NCBI RefSeq assembly: GCF_000346465.2
Contig: NC_034014.1
Location: 6,640,507 to 6,704,506, forward strand
DNA: 64,000 nucleotides
Reading direction: 5' to 3'
Origin: Prunus persica
Taxonomy: Eukaryota > Streptophyta > Magnoliopsida > Rosales > Rosaceae
Shown here: positions 43,336 through 55,443 of the stretch, piece by piece
Numbering within the stretch: the first letter of the stretch is position 1
Layout: the number at the start of each line of letters is the position of its first letter
Notes under the pieces: generated by a model
Told to the model about the DNA's origin: nothing
Seen by the model: only the letters and a program-made list of their open reading frames with translations
Database searches by the model: none
Made by a program: the position numbers and the translations under genes

Positions 43336-46300
43336 TCATTCAATCCATATATCTTCACACCCATCTCGAATATTTTGACCGCCTAACTCACCTACCAGTT
43401 CATCAAATGTGTCAACATTTGGCATCCCTCTAGTAAATGGCTCACACTCAATTATCACATCACCTAATACTTCATCACCAATAACATCATTATATTCTCT
43501 ACTAGGCATTGATAACACTACCGACCAACCACGATGCATCGGGTCGTCAACAAAAAATATTTGTTTGACTTGAGAAGCCAAAACAAATTGGTCATTCCTA
43601 TGTCCAATTTTACTCAAATCTACAAGGGTAAATCCAAGTTCGTCGACTACAAGACCAGAACTATCTATCCAATCACACCTAAAGACTGGGATTGTAAACT
43701 TTTGGTAGTCAAGGTCCCAAATTTCTTGAATGACACCATAGAAACCCATATTTGAGAGAATTGGGTTTTTATCCTTGGCACTAGCAACTTGCATGGTATG
43801 TGCAAGTAAATAAACTCCACTATTTTGAGTTGTCCGCACATCATCTTGTGCCTTGATATTGAATTTAATACCTTTAATAAGATAGCTCCTATATAATGGC
43901 ACTGACATGTTTGGACCAGCTGCTAGCCACCTTAAATTTTCTGATACGCCATGATTGTCTTCCTCAACTTCACTTTGAACCTGCAAATTAATCATATCTT
44001 AATTCATCCTAACATATAAATAAGAAGAAAATTAAAAGAGAAATACGTTATTCAACAACATATACCTTGAAGCGTAGCCATTGAATGAAAGTGCTATTGT
44101 GCTTATCCTGCAGCCACTTTGTTCTCTTTCTAAATTTTGGATAAGCAGTCTTGATGTGGATCATATGTTGCCTACATGACACGAAAAATTCAAGCATTAC
44201 GGTCCCAAATATATAAGATAAACATAAGAAATAATTTTAAATGGAAACTTAAAGAATAAAACTCATACGTACTCGATATAAGGTAGGACTTCCTCCGTAT
44301 TCTCCAAGACATATAGATGTGCTTGATTCAACAGGTCCTGATCAACTACGCTCACTGTGCAACCTGATAATGGCTTTGAAACTCCCATCTTTTGGCTTGA
44401 AGGCACTCCAACTGTACTAACATCAGATAAATGCTGAGTACAAAACTCTACCGCTTCTTCAGCTATATACCGCTCAGCAATGCAACCTTCGGGACGAGTA
44501 CGATTCTGAACATACCCCTTCAGCACTTTCATATATCTTTCAAACGGATACATCCACCTAAAATATACTGGCCCACATAGACGAACTTCTCTGACAAGAT
44601 GTACTACTAGATGAACCATGATATCAAAGAATGAAGGGGGAAAGTACTTCTCAAGCAAACACAGAGTAACTACTACATCTTCTTCCAACTTATCTAGCTT
44701 GGAAACATCAACAGTCTTTGCACATATAGCATTGAAGAAGAAGCACAAACGAGTTATTGCATACCTTGCAGGCTTCTCCAAAACAGAACGAATTGCCACA
44801 GGGAGCAATTGTTGCATTAAGGTATGACAATCATGTGATTTAAGGCCAAGAAGTCTTGAATCTTGTACAGATACAAGATTTTTAATATTTGAAGAATAAC
44901 CTTCAGGGACCTTCATACCATAGAAAGAATTGCAAACCTCTCTCTTCTCTGCTCTTGACAAATTCCAAGGCCCAGGAGGCAAACGAGTACGTCTTTCTCC
45001 ATACTCGGGTTGCAAATCAGTTTTGACCCCCATGTTCAATAAATCTAATCGAGCAGCAATCCCATCTTTATTTTTTCCAGGGATCTCCAGCAATGTACCA
45101 ATGATACTATCGCAAACATTCTTCTCAATGTGCATAACATCTAGGGCATGCCTCACAGGAAGGTATTTCCAATACTCGAGATCAAAGAATATTGATTTCT
45201 TCTTCCAACAAACTCTGTCACCATTTTCAACCATATGCAGCACTTCTTCTCCGGTTAATGGCTCTGGAGGTATGCCATATTCAGGTTTCCCATTAAAAGC
45301 TGCACGTTGCCTCCTATATGGATGATTGATTGGTAACCATTTTCTATGCCCAATGTAACAAATTTTGTGGCCATTTTTCAACCTGTGACTAGGTGTATCA
45401 TCGCCGCATATTGGACAAGCTTTATATCCTTTAACAACACAACCAGATAAGTTTCCATAGGCGGGGAAATCATTAATTGTCCACATTAATGCAGCTCTGA
45501 GTGTAAAGTATTCTCCATTATGTGCATCATACACTCCTCTAATCCCAACCCACAAGGATTTTAAATCATCAATCAAAGGCTCCAAGTAGACGTCTATATC
45601 ATTTCCGGGTTGTTTAGGACCGGAAATCAATAAGGTTAACATCATGAACTTTCGTTTCATGCACAGCCATGGAGGGAGATTATATGTAACTAAGATAACC
45701 GGCCAACAACTATATCTGCTACTTAGAGAACTGTGGGGATTGAATCCATCAGATGAAAGAGCCAATCTCAAGTTTCTCGGCTCATTACCAAACTCAGGCC
45801 ATTTATCATCAAGAAGTTTCCAAGACGGGGAATCCGCCGGATGAGACATCTGACCGTCAATTGATTTTCTAGCAACATGCCACCAAGTCAAACTCTTAGC
45901 TGTCTCATGTGATTGAAACATCCTTTCAAACCTTGGAATTGGGGGAAAATACCACACCACCTTCGCTGGCACACCCTCTTTCAAGATTGCATCTTTGCCT
46001 TCCTTCCACCTTGAGATACCACAAGTAGGACAATTAGTTGAATCCTCATACTCCTTCCTATACAAGATGCAATCATTGGGGCATGCGTGCATTTTCTCAT
46101 AACTCAGCCCCAATGCACACAAAGTCTTTTTAGCCTCATACATGGAGGTTGGTATTGTATTTCCTTCTGGAAGCAAATCGCCTTGAAGTATCAATAATTC
46201 TGTAAAACAGACATCACTCATCCCATGTTTTGCCTTCAAATTATACAACTTCACTAATGCCGATAACTTCGTGTACTTTCTACAACCAGGGTACACTGGT

Positions 46301-46686
46301 TGATCTCCATCCCCAATCACATTGGCAAACTCATACGGATCCGAACCAAAATCACCAAAATCATTATCATCCATATCAATTTCTTCAGACACAAAACTGT
46401 ACCTACTATGGCCATCATCTTCTTCAACATTTCTGCTAGCATTAGTAGTTGCTTCCCAAGGTTCTCCGTGAAATGTCCAATTCTTATAGCTTTGGTCAAT
46501 TCCATTAAAGTATAAGTGATCCCTTATAATTCCAACCCCAAACAACTTCAAATTAACACATTTAACACATGGACAACGGATATGTGTTGTAGTTAGAAGA
46601 TTTTCTACAGCAAAGTTCAAAAATGCTTCCACCCCAAACTCATATGCCTTCGATCTTCTATCCGAGTGCATCCATGACTTATCCAT
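43336..46686 (-). CDS. CACTA TNP2-type transposase
   Basis: The large exon starts at ATG 46686 (MDKSWMHSDRRSKAYEFGVE) and is open to 44269. It begins with the transposase-associated N-terminal domain (about 1-75, with CPCVKCVN). The Transposase_21 core follows (about 270-500: KSLTWWHVARK, LRLALSSDGFNPHSSLSSRY, KGYKACPICGDDT, RHALDVMHIEKNVCDSIIGT). A DUF4218 region follows (about 600-720: KSHDCHTLMQQLLPVAIRSV, WMYPFERYMKVLKGYVQNR). Exon B (44171-44066) has TKWLQDKHNSTFIQWLRFK. Exon C (43980-43336) has DUF4216-like RWLAAGPNMSVPLYRSYLIK and a stop at 43336. The GT donor at 44268 leaves exon B out of frame by two bases, so splicing may be defective. The transposase would act on CACTA ends in the nucleus. 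Confidence 0.88.
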
Positions 46687-48840
46687 CTCCGACACTATAA
46701 CCTATTATCTATAATAAAGTGAAAATACAGGCAATGACCATCACTATAGCAGATTATACAATGATCTAATCGCAAGTAATAAACAACAGAGACGACGGGT
46801 TTTAATCAAAAACAGACGTATTTGGCATATATAGACGACGGATTTTCAACAGACGTCGTCTATTATACGTAATACAAACGACGGTTTATGAAAAAACCGT
46901 CGTGTATAAGTAATACAACGACGGTAGTTTAAAAACACCGTCGTGTAATCGTCGTCGTACGCCTTAAAATTCGTCGTGTCTCAGTTTATTTTCAAGAACA
47001 CAAAACCCATTAAGAACACAACATATATATGAAACCAAGCAAGAAACCAACATATACATGAAACCAAGCATGAAAACAATAAATCCATTCCCAATTCAAC
47101 ATAACATAGGGTGATTAAAAGATACGACAAAATTAAATCCATTCCCAATTCAACATAACAGATAATGTAATCCATGAACCCATTAAACAGAAAATCCATG
47201 AACCCATACCTATAAGCATTGGTGCACTTTGCACCTTCTCCAGAGCGGAAAATGACAAGATCAAATAAAGGTGTCCTTTTGCTGGAAATCATTTGGAAGT
47301 TGGTGATGTGTCTTTTTGTGTTGATTTCCAGCAAAAGTACACCTTTATTTGATCTTGTCATGAACCCATTAAACAGAAAATCCATGAACCCATACCTATA
47401 AGCACATTATTAACAGATCACAAAGCATATACCTAAAACCCTTTAACAAAACAACCTAATATCATTCAATGAATTTACAAGGGGAAGATAGGGTTTGTAC
47501 TTACAGGTTGGACGAGCTCACAGATTCGACGAGCCTGGAGAGTGCAACTTTTAATTAGAGCAGAAGTGAGAGAGCGAAATGTTATGTCGCGTGAAATCTG
47601 AAATTTTAGGTTTCAGGGATCAAAGTATAAGACTAAGAGCCAAATCTAAAAAAATTTAGGTCGCGCGAAAATTTTTAGAGCGCGCGCGTTATAAAACGTC
47701 GAAAGAAAAACCAAGGCGAAAGTTCTACAAGTACCGACGTAAATTTAATATTCCACGACGGAAACTTCATTTTTCGGATTAAGAACGTAAGGCCGTTCAT
47801 TTTTCGGATTAATTTTAAATTTATTTTGAATTTTTTATATAACGACGACTGAAAAACCACGTCGGTGTTAAGAAATTAAAGACGTTGTAAATTATATAAA
47901 CCGACTTACATATTAAAATAACGTCGTTTAAAGCGTAAACCATGTCGTATGTTTTACTGTACGACGTAAAATATGTATTCCACGACCCAACCACCGTCGT
48001 TAAAAATTAATACACTAAACCCATAAAATTAAATTATACAATTTAAAAAATTAAGTTTATAAAAGGTTTTATGGTTTTAAAGCCTAACATATAACATAGA
48101 CTACCCAAAAATTATACTTTAAAAATAAACCCCAATAAATAACAACACTAATCTCTAAACCCTAGACTCTAAACCCTAAACCATTAAACTAGAAGTGATT
48201 TTATGACTCATCAAAACAATTTTGTTTTGGATGGTCATTTTAAATTTTTGTTATTCAAAATGAATTTTTTCAAGGTTTATGTGGAAGAAAATATATCAAT
48301 GACTTCATAGGAGTTGACTTTTCAATTTTCTGATTTATTTTAAATTTATTTTGAATATTTTGATATAAAAATAATAAAATATTCTTACCGCAACAACAAA
48401 CCACGTCGGTGTTAATAAATTGTAGACGTTGTAAATTGTAATAGACTACTAAGTCGTTAAAATGACGTCGTTAAAATGAGAAACCATGGCGGCTATTTAA
48501 CTATACGACGTAAAATATATATATCAACGACTTAACCGCTGTCGTTACATAAACGTCGTCGATGATACCCTGAACCCTTAAGAAATTGAAGATGTTGTAA
48601 ACCATAAACGACTCAATTGTTCAAAGAACGTCGTCTAACTATATTTTTACGTCGTAATTGTTTAAAACACGAAACAACAAAATACGACGGTTTGTGACTT
48701 TATTAGGTCGTTGGAAAAGTATTACACGTCGGTTAAGCAATTTGTATGTTTGTTTTTTTTTTAATTTAAGAAAACCTCAACAAATTTTTACATTACATAT
48801 TATAGAGAAAATTTGTACATTATACATAAATATCAAGTGT
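46687..48840. other. CACTA inter-gene region with TNP2 promoter/leader, repeats and a fold-back
   Basis: It holds CGACG/CGTCG blocks (46790-46985, 47690-48780) and a likely TNP2 leader exon ending at a GTAAGT donor (about 47505 on the minus strand), with TTTTATAACGCGCG upstream (about 47680-47695). A fold-back lies at 47250-47362. Repeated CTCTAAACCCTA near 48150-48185 looks like degenerate telomere-type sequence. Confidence 0.5.
47174..47405. repeat. Fold-back flanked by 43-bp direct repeats inside CACTA
   Basis: Arms of about 41 bp (ATGACAAGATCAAATAAAGG... and its complement ...CCTTTATTTGATCTTGTCAT) surround a loop of about 30 nt at 47250-47362. The hairpin is bracketed by direct copies of TGAACCCATTAAACAGAAAA plus about 23 more bases (about 47177-47220 and 47361-47404). 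Confidence 0.8.
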
Positions 48841-51800
48841 TCAATAATTGCCCTGTTTAATAATTTGGAAAACAAACTCTGCCCATTCATTCCGGACTTC
48901 ATCAATGGCTTCTTGGGGGTATGAAGCTTCCTGGTTTCCCTTGGCATACTGCATAAACAATGACTATTAGGGTTTATAAATAAAAAGAAATTCAATCACA
49001 GACGACGATATTTTTCATAACCGACGTAGTATATCCATTCAACGACGTTAATTTTACACGACCGTCGTTGATAATACAAAAAACGACGTGAAATGTATGA
49101 AGGTAATTTCTTCTTACCTTATTCTCAAACCCCAAGGAAGGATCCATGATGATGTCCCTCATGAAGCGCATTACATAATACCCGCATTCGACATTGCTGG
49201 GTTGCTTTGGTGTGCCTGAGAGAGTTTTCCAAATTACATTTTTACGTCCTGCTCGGGCTATGTGGGTATTATATATTTTTAAAGCACTGTTCACGATGTT
49301 TTTGGCCTCTTCATCGACCACACGATTTCCTGGCAGAGGATCCAGAAAATAGACGGTTTCTCTCTTTGCTCTTACAATCAGCAAAATCCAATGACGGCTG
49401 CACAAAATTAATATAAAAACGACGGTTATTTACAAAAACGACGTATTATAGTATTTCACACGACGAAATAAAGTAGCTAACGACGACATTATATATTTAT
49501 CACGACGATAAATAAATACCGACGTGGTTAGTAGTTTCAAACGACTAAATAAAATAAAACACCGACGTGGTTAGTTTATAAGCTGTCATTTATTGAAAAT
49601 CATAAAAACAAAATCCTAAGGAGACTAACCCTGGATTGTAAGGCATCATGAAAATCTGTTCACCGTCTGTCTTCTGAAGTCGAGCTGCTACGAGTCGTGA
49701 TCTTTCAGTTATTGTGCCAGAGTTGGCACTAACTGTAGCAGGGTCGATAAAGCCAACCATACTGCACATATTGGCTTTTTTCAAAACATCGTGTAAGTAC
49801 CTAAACAAATAAAATAATATAAACAAGTCAGCACACAAAACACGACGGTTATGTATAAAAAAACGACGTATTATAATATTTCACACGACGTACTGAAATA
49901 GATGAGGACGTTATAATATATTTATCACGACGGTTGTTAGTTAAGACGACGTGGTTAGTTAGTTAAGACGACGCAATATATAAACCAACGAGTTATTATT
50001 TTAGAAGTACAAACCTCATATATACAGCCAATACAGTAGCTCCAATTTCTTCCATGCCTGCAAATTGTGTAATATCTTCAGGCAGGAGGAAGGTATCGCG
50101 CTCACCACCAAACACCTCCTTATCAATTGTAAATTGGACTGTCTTATCCTCAGGCAGGAGTGTCGTTTCCACAAAACGACAAAGGGTTTTTAAAGAAGAT
50201 GGCGCCTCCATTTTTGAATAAGCACCAACTTCAATAACCTGTTTAAAGAAATAAAAAAAATGACGTGGTAATTCAATAAAGACGACGGTTTAAGTAATAA
50301 AACGTCGTCTTAAAAGTATTTAAACGACGGTGAAAAAACTGTCGTGGTAATTCAATAAAGACGACGGTTTTATGAATAAAGCGTCGTCTGAAACCATTTA
50401 AACGACGGTGCAAAAACCGTCGTTTAAATATTTTATTACGTCTTAAAAAAATTCCGCCGTCTAAGTTTTAAACAAACGACGGATTAAATAAAAATATCGA
50501 CGTCTGAAATTTTGAAAAACAAATAAAAAAGGCAAAGTTATGTGAACATACCTTGNNNNNNNNNNNNNNNNNNNNNNNNNNNNNNNNNNNNNNNNNNNNN
50601 NNNNNNNNNNNNNNNNNNNNNNNNNNNNNNNNNNNNNNNNNNNNNNNNNNNNNNNNNNNNNNNNNNNNNNNNNNNNNNNNNNNNNNNNNNNNNNNNNNNN
50701 NNNNNNNNNNNNNNNNNNNNNNNNNNNNNNNNNNNNNNNNNNNNNNNNNNNNNNNNNNNNNNNNNNNNNNNNNNNNNNNNNNNNNNNNNNNNNNNNNNNN
50801 NNNNNNNNNNNNNNNNNNNNNNNNNNNNNNNNNNNNNNNNNNNNNNNNNNNNNNNNNNNNNNNNNNNNNNNNNNNNNNNNNNNNNNNNNNNNNNNNNNNN
50901 NNAAGGAGAACTCTTAAACTCTCCTTCAAACGGTGCGTCAAAGCTCACCCTCTGTGGTTTGGGCAAATTGAAATATTGCCTTGGGGAAACACCAGCACCA
51001 ACTCCCCTCAGTCTGCCTGGATGCTCGGGGCCCAAAGCCATGGTCAGCACATCATTGCTGCCATCTACTCTGACTTTGCCTTCCGAGACTTGTTTCTGCA
51101 ATTCATCCTAAAAAAAGATAAACAAAAAAACACACGACGGTTATTTATGTACAAACGACGTATTATATAATTTCACACGACGCAATAACGTATAAACCGA
51201 CGTTATTATAACTTATCACGACGGTAGTTATACCGACGTGGTTATTTATTTAAAACGACTAAATGAATAAACAACCGACGTCTTATGCTATAATTAAAGA
51301 TAACAGAGTAGTGATTCCTATTTAGACCGTTAACGACGTTTTTAAAAAATTTTCGACGTGGTAATATCCTTCACACGACGCGAAAATGAACCACCGACGT
51401 CTTATGCTGTAATTACAGAAAACATAGTAGTGATTCCTATTTAGACCTTTAACGACGTTTTTAAAAACTTTTCGACGTGGTAATATCATTCACACGACGA
51501 AAAATATAACATACGACGTAATAAGAATAATTCACAGTTTAATAAAAATTTAAAACAGAGTGATAGTAGGCTTACAATTAATTTTGCTTTCTCTGCCACC
51601 TTTGGATCAGGGATGTTACCATGTTTGTCCTGTCTAGCTCTCTTCCATAAGGTAGATCGATCAATTTCTACCCCAGGCATGGTTTCCTCCAATTGATCCT
51701 CCAATCCAGCATATCCTTTTCGAGACAATCGATGATTGTACTCGAGTTTCTCCCTAATCTGTGCATGTTGAGAATGCACAGACTCAAAATCTTTGGATAG

Positions 51801-52385
51801 CCTTGAAGCTACAAAGGCATCCCATTGTGCTTTCTCTATGAATTTATATGTTTCAGGGGGTTGGCTTAATTTCTCCCTGTCATTGGTGTATGGAAGGATA
51901 TAATGCCTCGTTAGTGTAGACTTGAAATCCTTCCATTTCTTGGAAGCAGAAGCTAAAACAGAGGTCTTGCCCCCTTGGCCTACGACAAAAGCCATGTCAA
52001 CTGCTTCCCAAATCTGCTCCTTTATATCCTTGGGGATTTGGGACCATTTCTTGTCCACAAGTGGGATCCTGGAGCGTGCCAACACACCAATATACGACTG
52101 CATCTCAATATGTGCTTGGCCAACACCTTTCCCCCTTTTATTGTACTCAACAATTGGCCTCAGTTTCTGAAGCTTTCTCTTCACAACACGAGGCATTGTG
52201 CTCATACCTCGACCAGTCTTTGAATCATCTGAGATTGTTGTCTGGCTGGTTTGTTCTGTCTCAGCAGATGATGAAGCAAACTTCATCTTCTTCGAAGACT
52301 TCATCTCCTTCGAAGACTTATCTTGAGGAGCTACCATTCCAAGCTTCTTGGAGCCAGAATCCTTAGTTTGTTGTTGAGAAACCAT
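48841..52385 (-). CDS. CACTA second gene: plant transposase-like protein with C-terminal Ulp1/C48 protease domain (gap inside)
   Basis: Exon 1 (52385-51576, 270 codons from MVSQQQTKDSGSKK) is basic and contains NKRGKGVGQAHIEMQSYIGV, KKWSQIPKDIKEQIWEAVDM and SKKWKDFKSTLTRHYI, like Transposase_24/TNP1-like proteins. Exon 2 starts at 51107 (DELQKQVSEGKVRVDGSNDV) and enters the N gap at 50902. The next exon ends at 50552, inside the gap's left edge. Later exons are 50238-50015, 49800-49630, 49397-49118 and 48948-48841. The end is a cysteine protease: GRHWILLIV (His), YFLDPLPG (Asp) and VECGYYVMRF (Cys) keep the C48 triad. Introns hold CGACG repeats. Role in transposition unknown; deSUMOylation is possible by homology only. 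Confidence 0.82.
50556..50902. other. Assembly gap (347 N)
   Basis: A run of N in the CACTA second gene hides part of exon 2 and at least one other exon border. The real length is unknown. Confidence 0.99.
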
Positions 52386-52439
52386 TTTAACAGACAAAAC
52401 TGCAAGTGAAAATATTTCAGGAAAACATTAAGAACACAA

Positions 52440-53940
52440 ACGACGGTATTAAAAAAATACGACGTATGATATGATTTTAGACGACGCAATGAAATAATCT
52501 CAGACGTAATAAATGTTTAAAACCATTATTTATATAACGTCGTGGTATATATGTTCACACGACGTCAATAGTAATACACCGTCGTGGTAAACTATTATTT
52601 ATATTTTATCGTCTATATTAGATACCAACCCTAGTTTCTTTTTCTTTATATTTTATCAAATAAGGGAAAAACAAAAACCATTGTTCAGCGAAATCAAACC
52701 TGCAATTAAACAAGCATATAAAAAAAGACTATTATTTTAAAAACAACTTTGTCAATTTTCAGACGACGCTAGAACAACTGACGAACCGTCGTGGTCTACC
52801 GTCGTCTTATTTAGTTGATGTAGTTGTCTTCAAAGTTGGAAACTTTCTCTCTTTGTCTGTATATTTTATCAAACTTGGAAAGAAGTAAAATGATTTTGGC
52901 CAGAAAAAAGGTAAAAAGATTTTTCAAACAAAAAACGTATGAGCATGCAAAACAGTAACCAAAATAGTGAAAATGAAAGCTTACCTTTTGCGTGCAATGA
53001 AAGCAAGAGGAAGATGATCGATGTTTAAGTTCAGAGACGACGAAGAAGACGAGAGGAAGACGATGAGAAACTCTGACAATGCTCTGACAAGGAAAAAAGA
53101 CGAAAAGGTTTCTCTGGGAGATTGAAATTTTTAATCGGGTTTGGAAACAGTGCATGTGTAAGTCGAAAAGTTGCTTACATATAAAACCATTTCAAAAAAA
53201 TAATACGGCGGTTACATTTAACTACGTCGTTTTTAACTAAAACGACGCAATATTTTTCATTCGACGTGGAATCATTTCATTTAACGTCGTTAGGTTTAAT
53301 ATAACCGACGTGGATTTTAATTTTTAAATTATGAATAGAATTTTTTTTCCCGTGACCTTTCAGTTTATTTTTCAATTACAGTGCGTTATAAATAGAGTTT
53401 TTTTTCCGGAGGAAATTTAAAACGAAGGAAATTAATATTCTGCAATATGTAAAGTTTCTTTTTTGGATGACAGATTTAAATAAAATAAGAATATAAAAAC
53501 AACAAATGTGTAAGTCAAGTAGACGAAAAGTTGCTTACATATAAAACCATTTCAAAAAAATAATATGGCGGTTACATATAACTACGACGTATAAATTACA
53601 AAATACGACGGTACATTTAACTTCGGACGTGGTAAATAAATACGACAGTAGTTTGTAGGTACCGTCGTAGTAAACTCAAAAATTAAAGTACATAAGTAAT
53701 AACTCGCGTCATGGTATATTATTTAACACGTCGTTTTTATTAATTTACCGACGTGGATTTCTGTAATATACGTCGATCATACCGACGTTGATTTTACAAT
53801 TTAAACGGCGGTTTGTTTGTAAGGACCGCCGTTGGTTTTAAAAATTTATTCTATAAATTTGTCGCTTTCATTCATTTTCGGTTTACATTTAAGGTTCCAA
53901 GTTCTTCCTCTCTCAGTCTCTCATGTCTCAAAGATAATAA
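52440..53940. repeat. CACTA repeats and leader exon of the second gene
   Basis: CGACG/CGTCG arrays (52440-52800, 53180-53840) surround a likely non-coding first exon on the minus strand, ending GCAAAAG|GTAAGC at about 52986. Two near-identical segments (TTGCTTACATATAAAACCAT) at about 53171 and 53532 show local duplication. Confidence 0.55.
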
Positions 53941-53944
53941 TTTG

Positions 53945-54353
53945 GATGTTTTCTCAAAGAGAAATTGAGCTTACTCGCTTCAAATATATGTCCACAAGAA
54001 GAAGCTTGTCAACTAGCCTTCTCACTTCCTTGATCAAGCCTGATAGGACACTTAGTGCTTCTGAATACTCCTTGCTTTCCATCAAAAGAGATGCAAGCCT
54101 GGCCTCCACTCGCTGTCGAAGGAAAGTTCGCTTCTCAGGGAAATCTGAAGATCAGATGTGCCTGATCCTCTGCTTGATTTTCTTGCCTAAGAAGATCCGT
54201 CGGATTTATTGTGATAGCCTCTTCCTTTATCCGTAGAGCTTCAGAAGAAGAAGATGGGTTTCAAGAATGCGATAAAGAATAGAAATGGCTTCAGATGGCC
54301 TCTAAAGCATGAGCAATTGAATCAGTAGTTTCTGGGAGATATGATGAAGACAT
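53945..54353 (-). pseudogene. Captured RPN6 (26S proteasome lid subunit, PSMD11) 5' fragment inside CACTA
   Basis: On the minus strand ATG at 54353 opens SSSYLPETTDSIAHALEA, the N-terminus of plant RPN6. After a frame break come NPSSSSEALRIKEEAIT and DLLRQENQAED, then EKRTFLRQRVEARLASLLME, SKEYSEALSVLSGLIKEVRR and LVDKLLLVDI, all in family order. About 50 residues between QENQAED and EKRTF are missing. A frameshift near 53970 precedes KLNFSLRK-like sequence. RPN6 clamps lid and core of the 26S proteasome through its C-terminal PCI domain, which is absent here. The exons are fused without introns in at least part, so an RNA intermediate or internal deletion is possible. Confidence 0.85.
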
Positions 54354-54409
54354 TGTCAATGCTTTGAACTACACAAGTCCTGCAGAAAGATATGTTAAAG
54401 AAAATGAAA

Positions 54410-55440
54410 CAACGGCGGTTTTCTGTTCTACCGTCGTCTTTTCTCGTCGTCTATATTAAGTTACGATGGCGGTAGATTTATAATTACCGACGTAGATTAT
54501 TTTGTTAAACGTCGTTAAGTGTACTACAACCGACGTGGATTTTAATTTTAAATTATAAATGGAGTTTTTTTTCCCGTATTCTTTCAGTTTTAGTTTTCAA
54601 TTCCAAAGCGTGATAAATAGATTTTTCTTTCCCGAGGAAATTTAAAATGAGGGAAATTAATGTTCTAGAATTTGTAAACTAACACGACGCAATATTTGCA
54701 AATCTGTGTCATCTGTTAAGATTATGATGTGGAACAGAGTTCCATCTGGTAAGATTTCGTAACCCTTGGGATCTCAGACAAAACTGATTATGTCGGCGGT
54801 GTTCTATATAAACCGTCGTGGTTATTTCAATTCTTGTCATTAAGTAGATCTACCGACGTAGGATAAGAAAATCAAAGAAAAAAATTGTTAACAAAAATTC
54901 TTATTAAGACGACCGTTAAAATTAAAGGTACGACGTATAAAATGAATAAATACGACGATAAATTTTATTGTACGATTTAAAGATAACGTAGTATAACTAT
55001 ACGAGAATGACGTCGATATATTTATATTTTCCGTCGTTGTAAATTAATTTAATACGGCGATATTTTGTATTTTAAAGCCGTGGATTTGTTTGTAATTATA
55101 CGGCGTCTTATACGAAAACCCCGTCGTGTTATTTTATGAGTAAAAACGGCAGTTTTTATTGAAATCGTCGTCTTTACTTTCTACGTCGGTCGATTCATAA
55201 CTTCTGCCGTTCTTTGTTGGCATTGATTTTACACTGAGGAAATCTGTTTCAAATAGACGTCGGTTGTTTAATTATGTACGTCGTTGTTTTTGAACAGCCA
55301 TTTGAAACTCCATTTTTTAGTTGTCTAAGGTTGTATTACACGACGGTGTTTTTAGAACCGTCGTCTTTTTATAAACCACGACGGTTTTCACTTAGACCGT
55401 CGTTGTTTTCTGGTCGTCTTTTTCACTTTTTGTAGTAGTG
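54410..55440. repeat. CACTA subterminal repeat region (right)
   Basis: Dense CGACGG/CCGTCG units end with AAAAAGTGAAAAAGACGACC in complement, then the terminal CACTACTACAAAAA. Confidence 0.85.
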
Positions 55441-55443
55441 TGA

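Larger units (their letters stand above)
41974..55440 (-). mobile_element. Complete CACTA (En/Spm) transposon, 13.5 kb
   Basis: The termini are CACTACTACAAAAAAGC left and CTTTTTGTAGTAGTG right, with a 3-bp TSD TGA at 41971-41973 and 55441-55443. Both subterminal kilobases, and most non-coding space inside, carry CGACGG/CCGTCG motifs. Two minus-strand genes are present: a TNP2-type transposase (43336-46686) and a second protein with a Ulp1-like protease (48841-52385). A captured RPN6 fragment lies at 53945-54353. A 347-base N gap interrupts the second gene. Ends and TSD are perfect enough to suggest recent movement. Confidence 0.92.

Noticed and set aside
46317..46515. Frames antisense to the TNP2 exon
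   Set aside because: Shadows of the transposase coding strand with no homology of their own.
44263..46695. Start of TNP2 at 46695
   Set aside because: That codon is GTG; the first ATG (46686) matches the family start MDKSWM.
48150..48185. Telomere array (AAACCCTA-like)
   Set aside because: Only a few degenerate units (CTCTAAACCCTAGACTC...) inside a CACTA element; not a telomere or clear interstitial array.
50538..51170. Long frames through the N run
   Set aside because: The X residues come from unknown bases; only the flanking exon ending at the gap is supported.
51486..52397. Start of the second CACTA gene at 52397 and read-through after KLI
   Set aside because: The upstream codon is TTG; ATG is at 52385. 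The frame after 51576 is intron, beginning GTAAGC.
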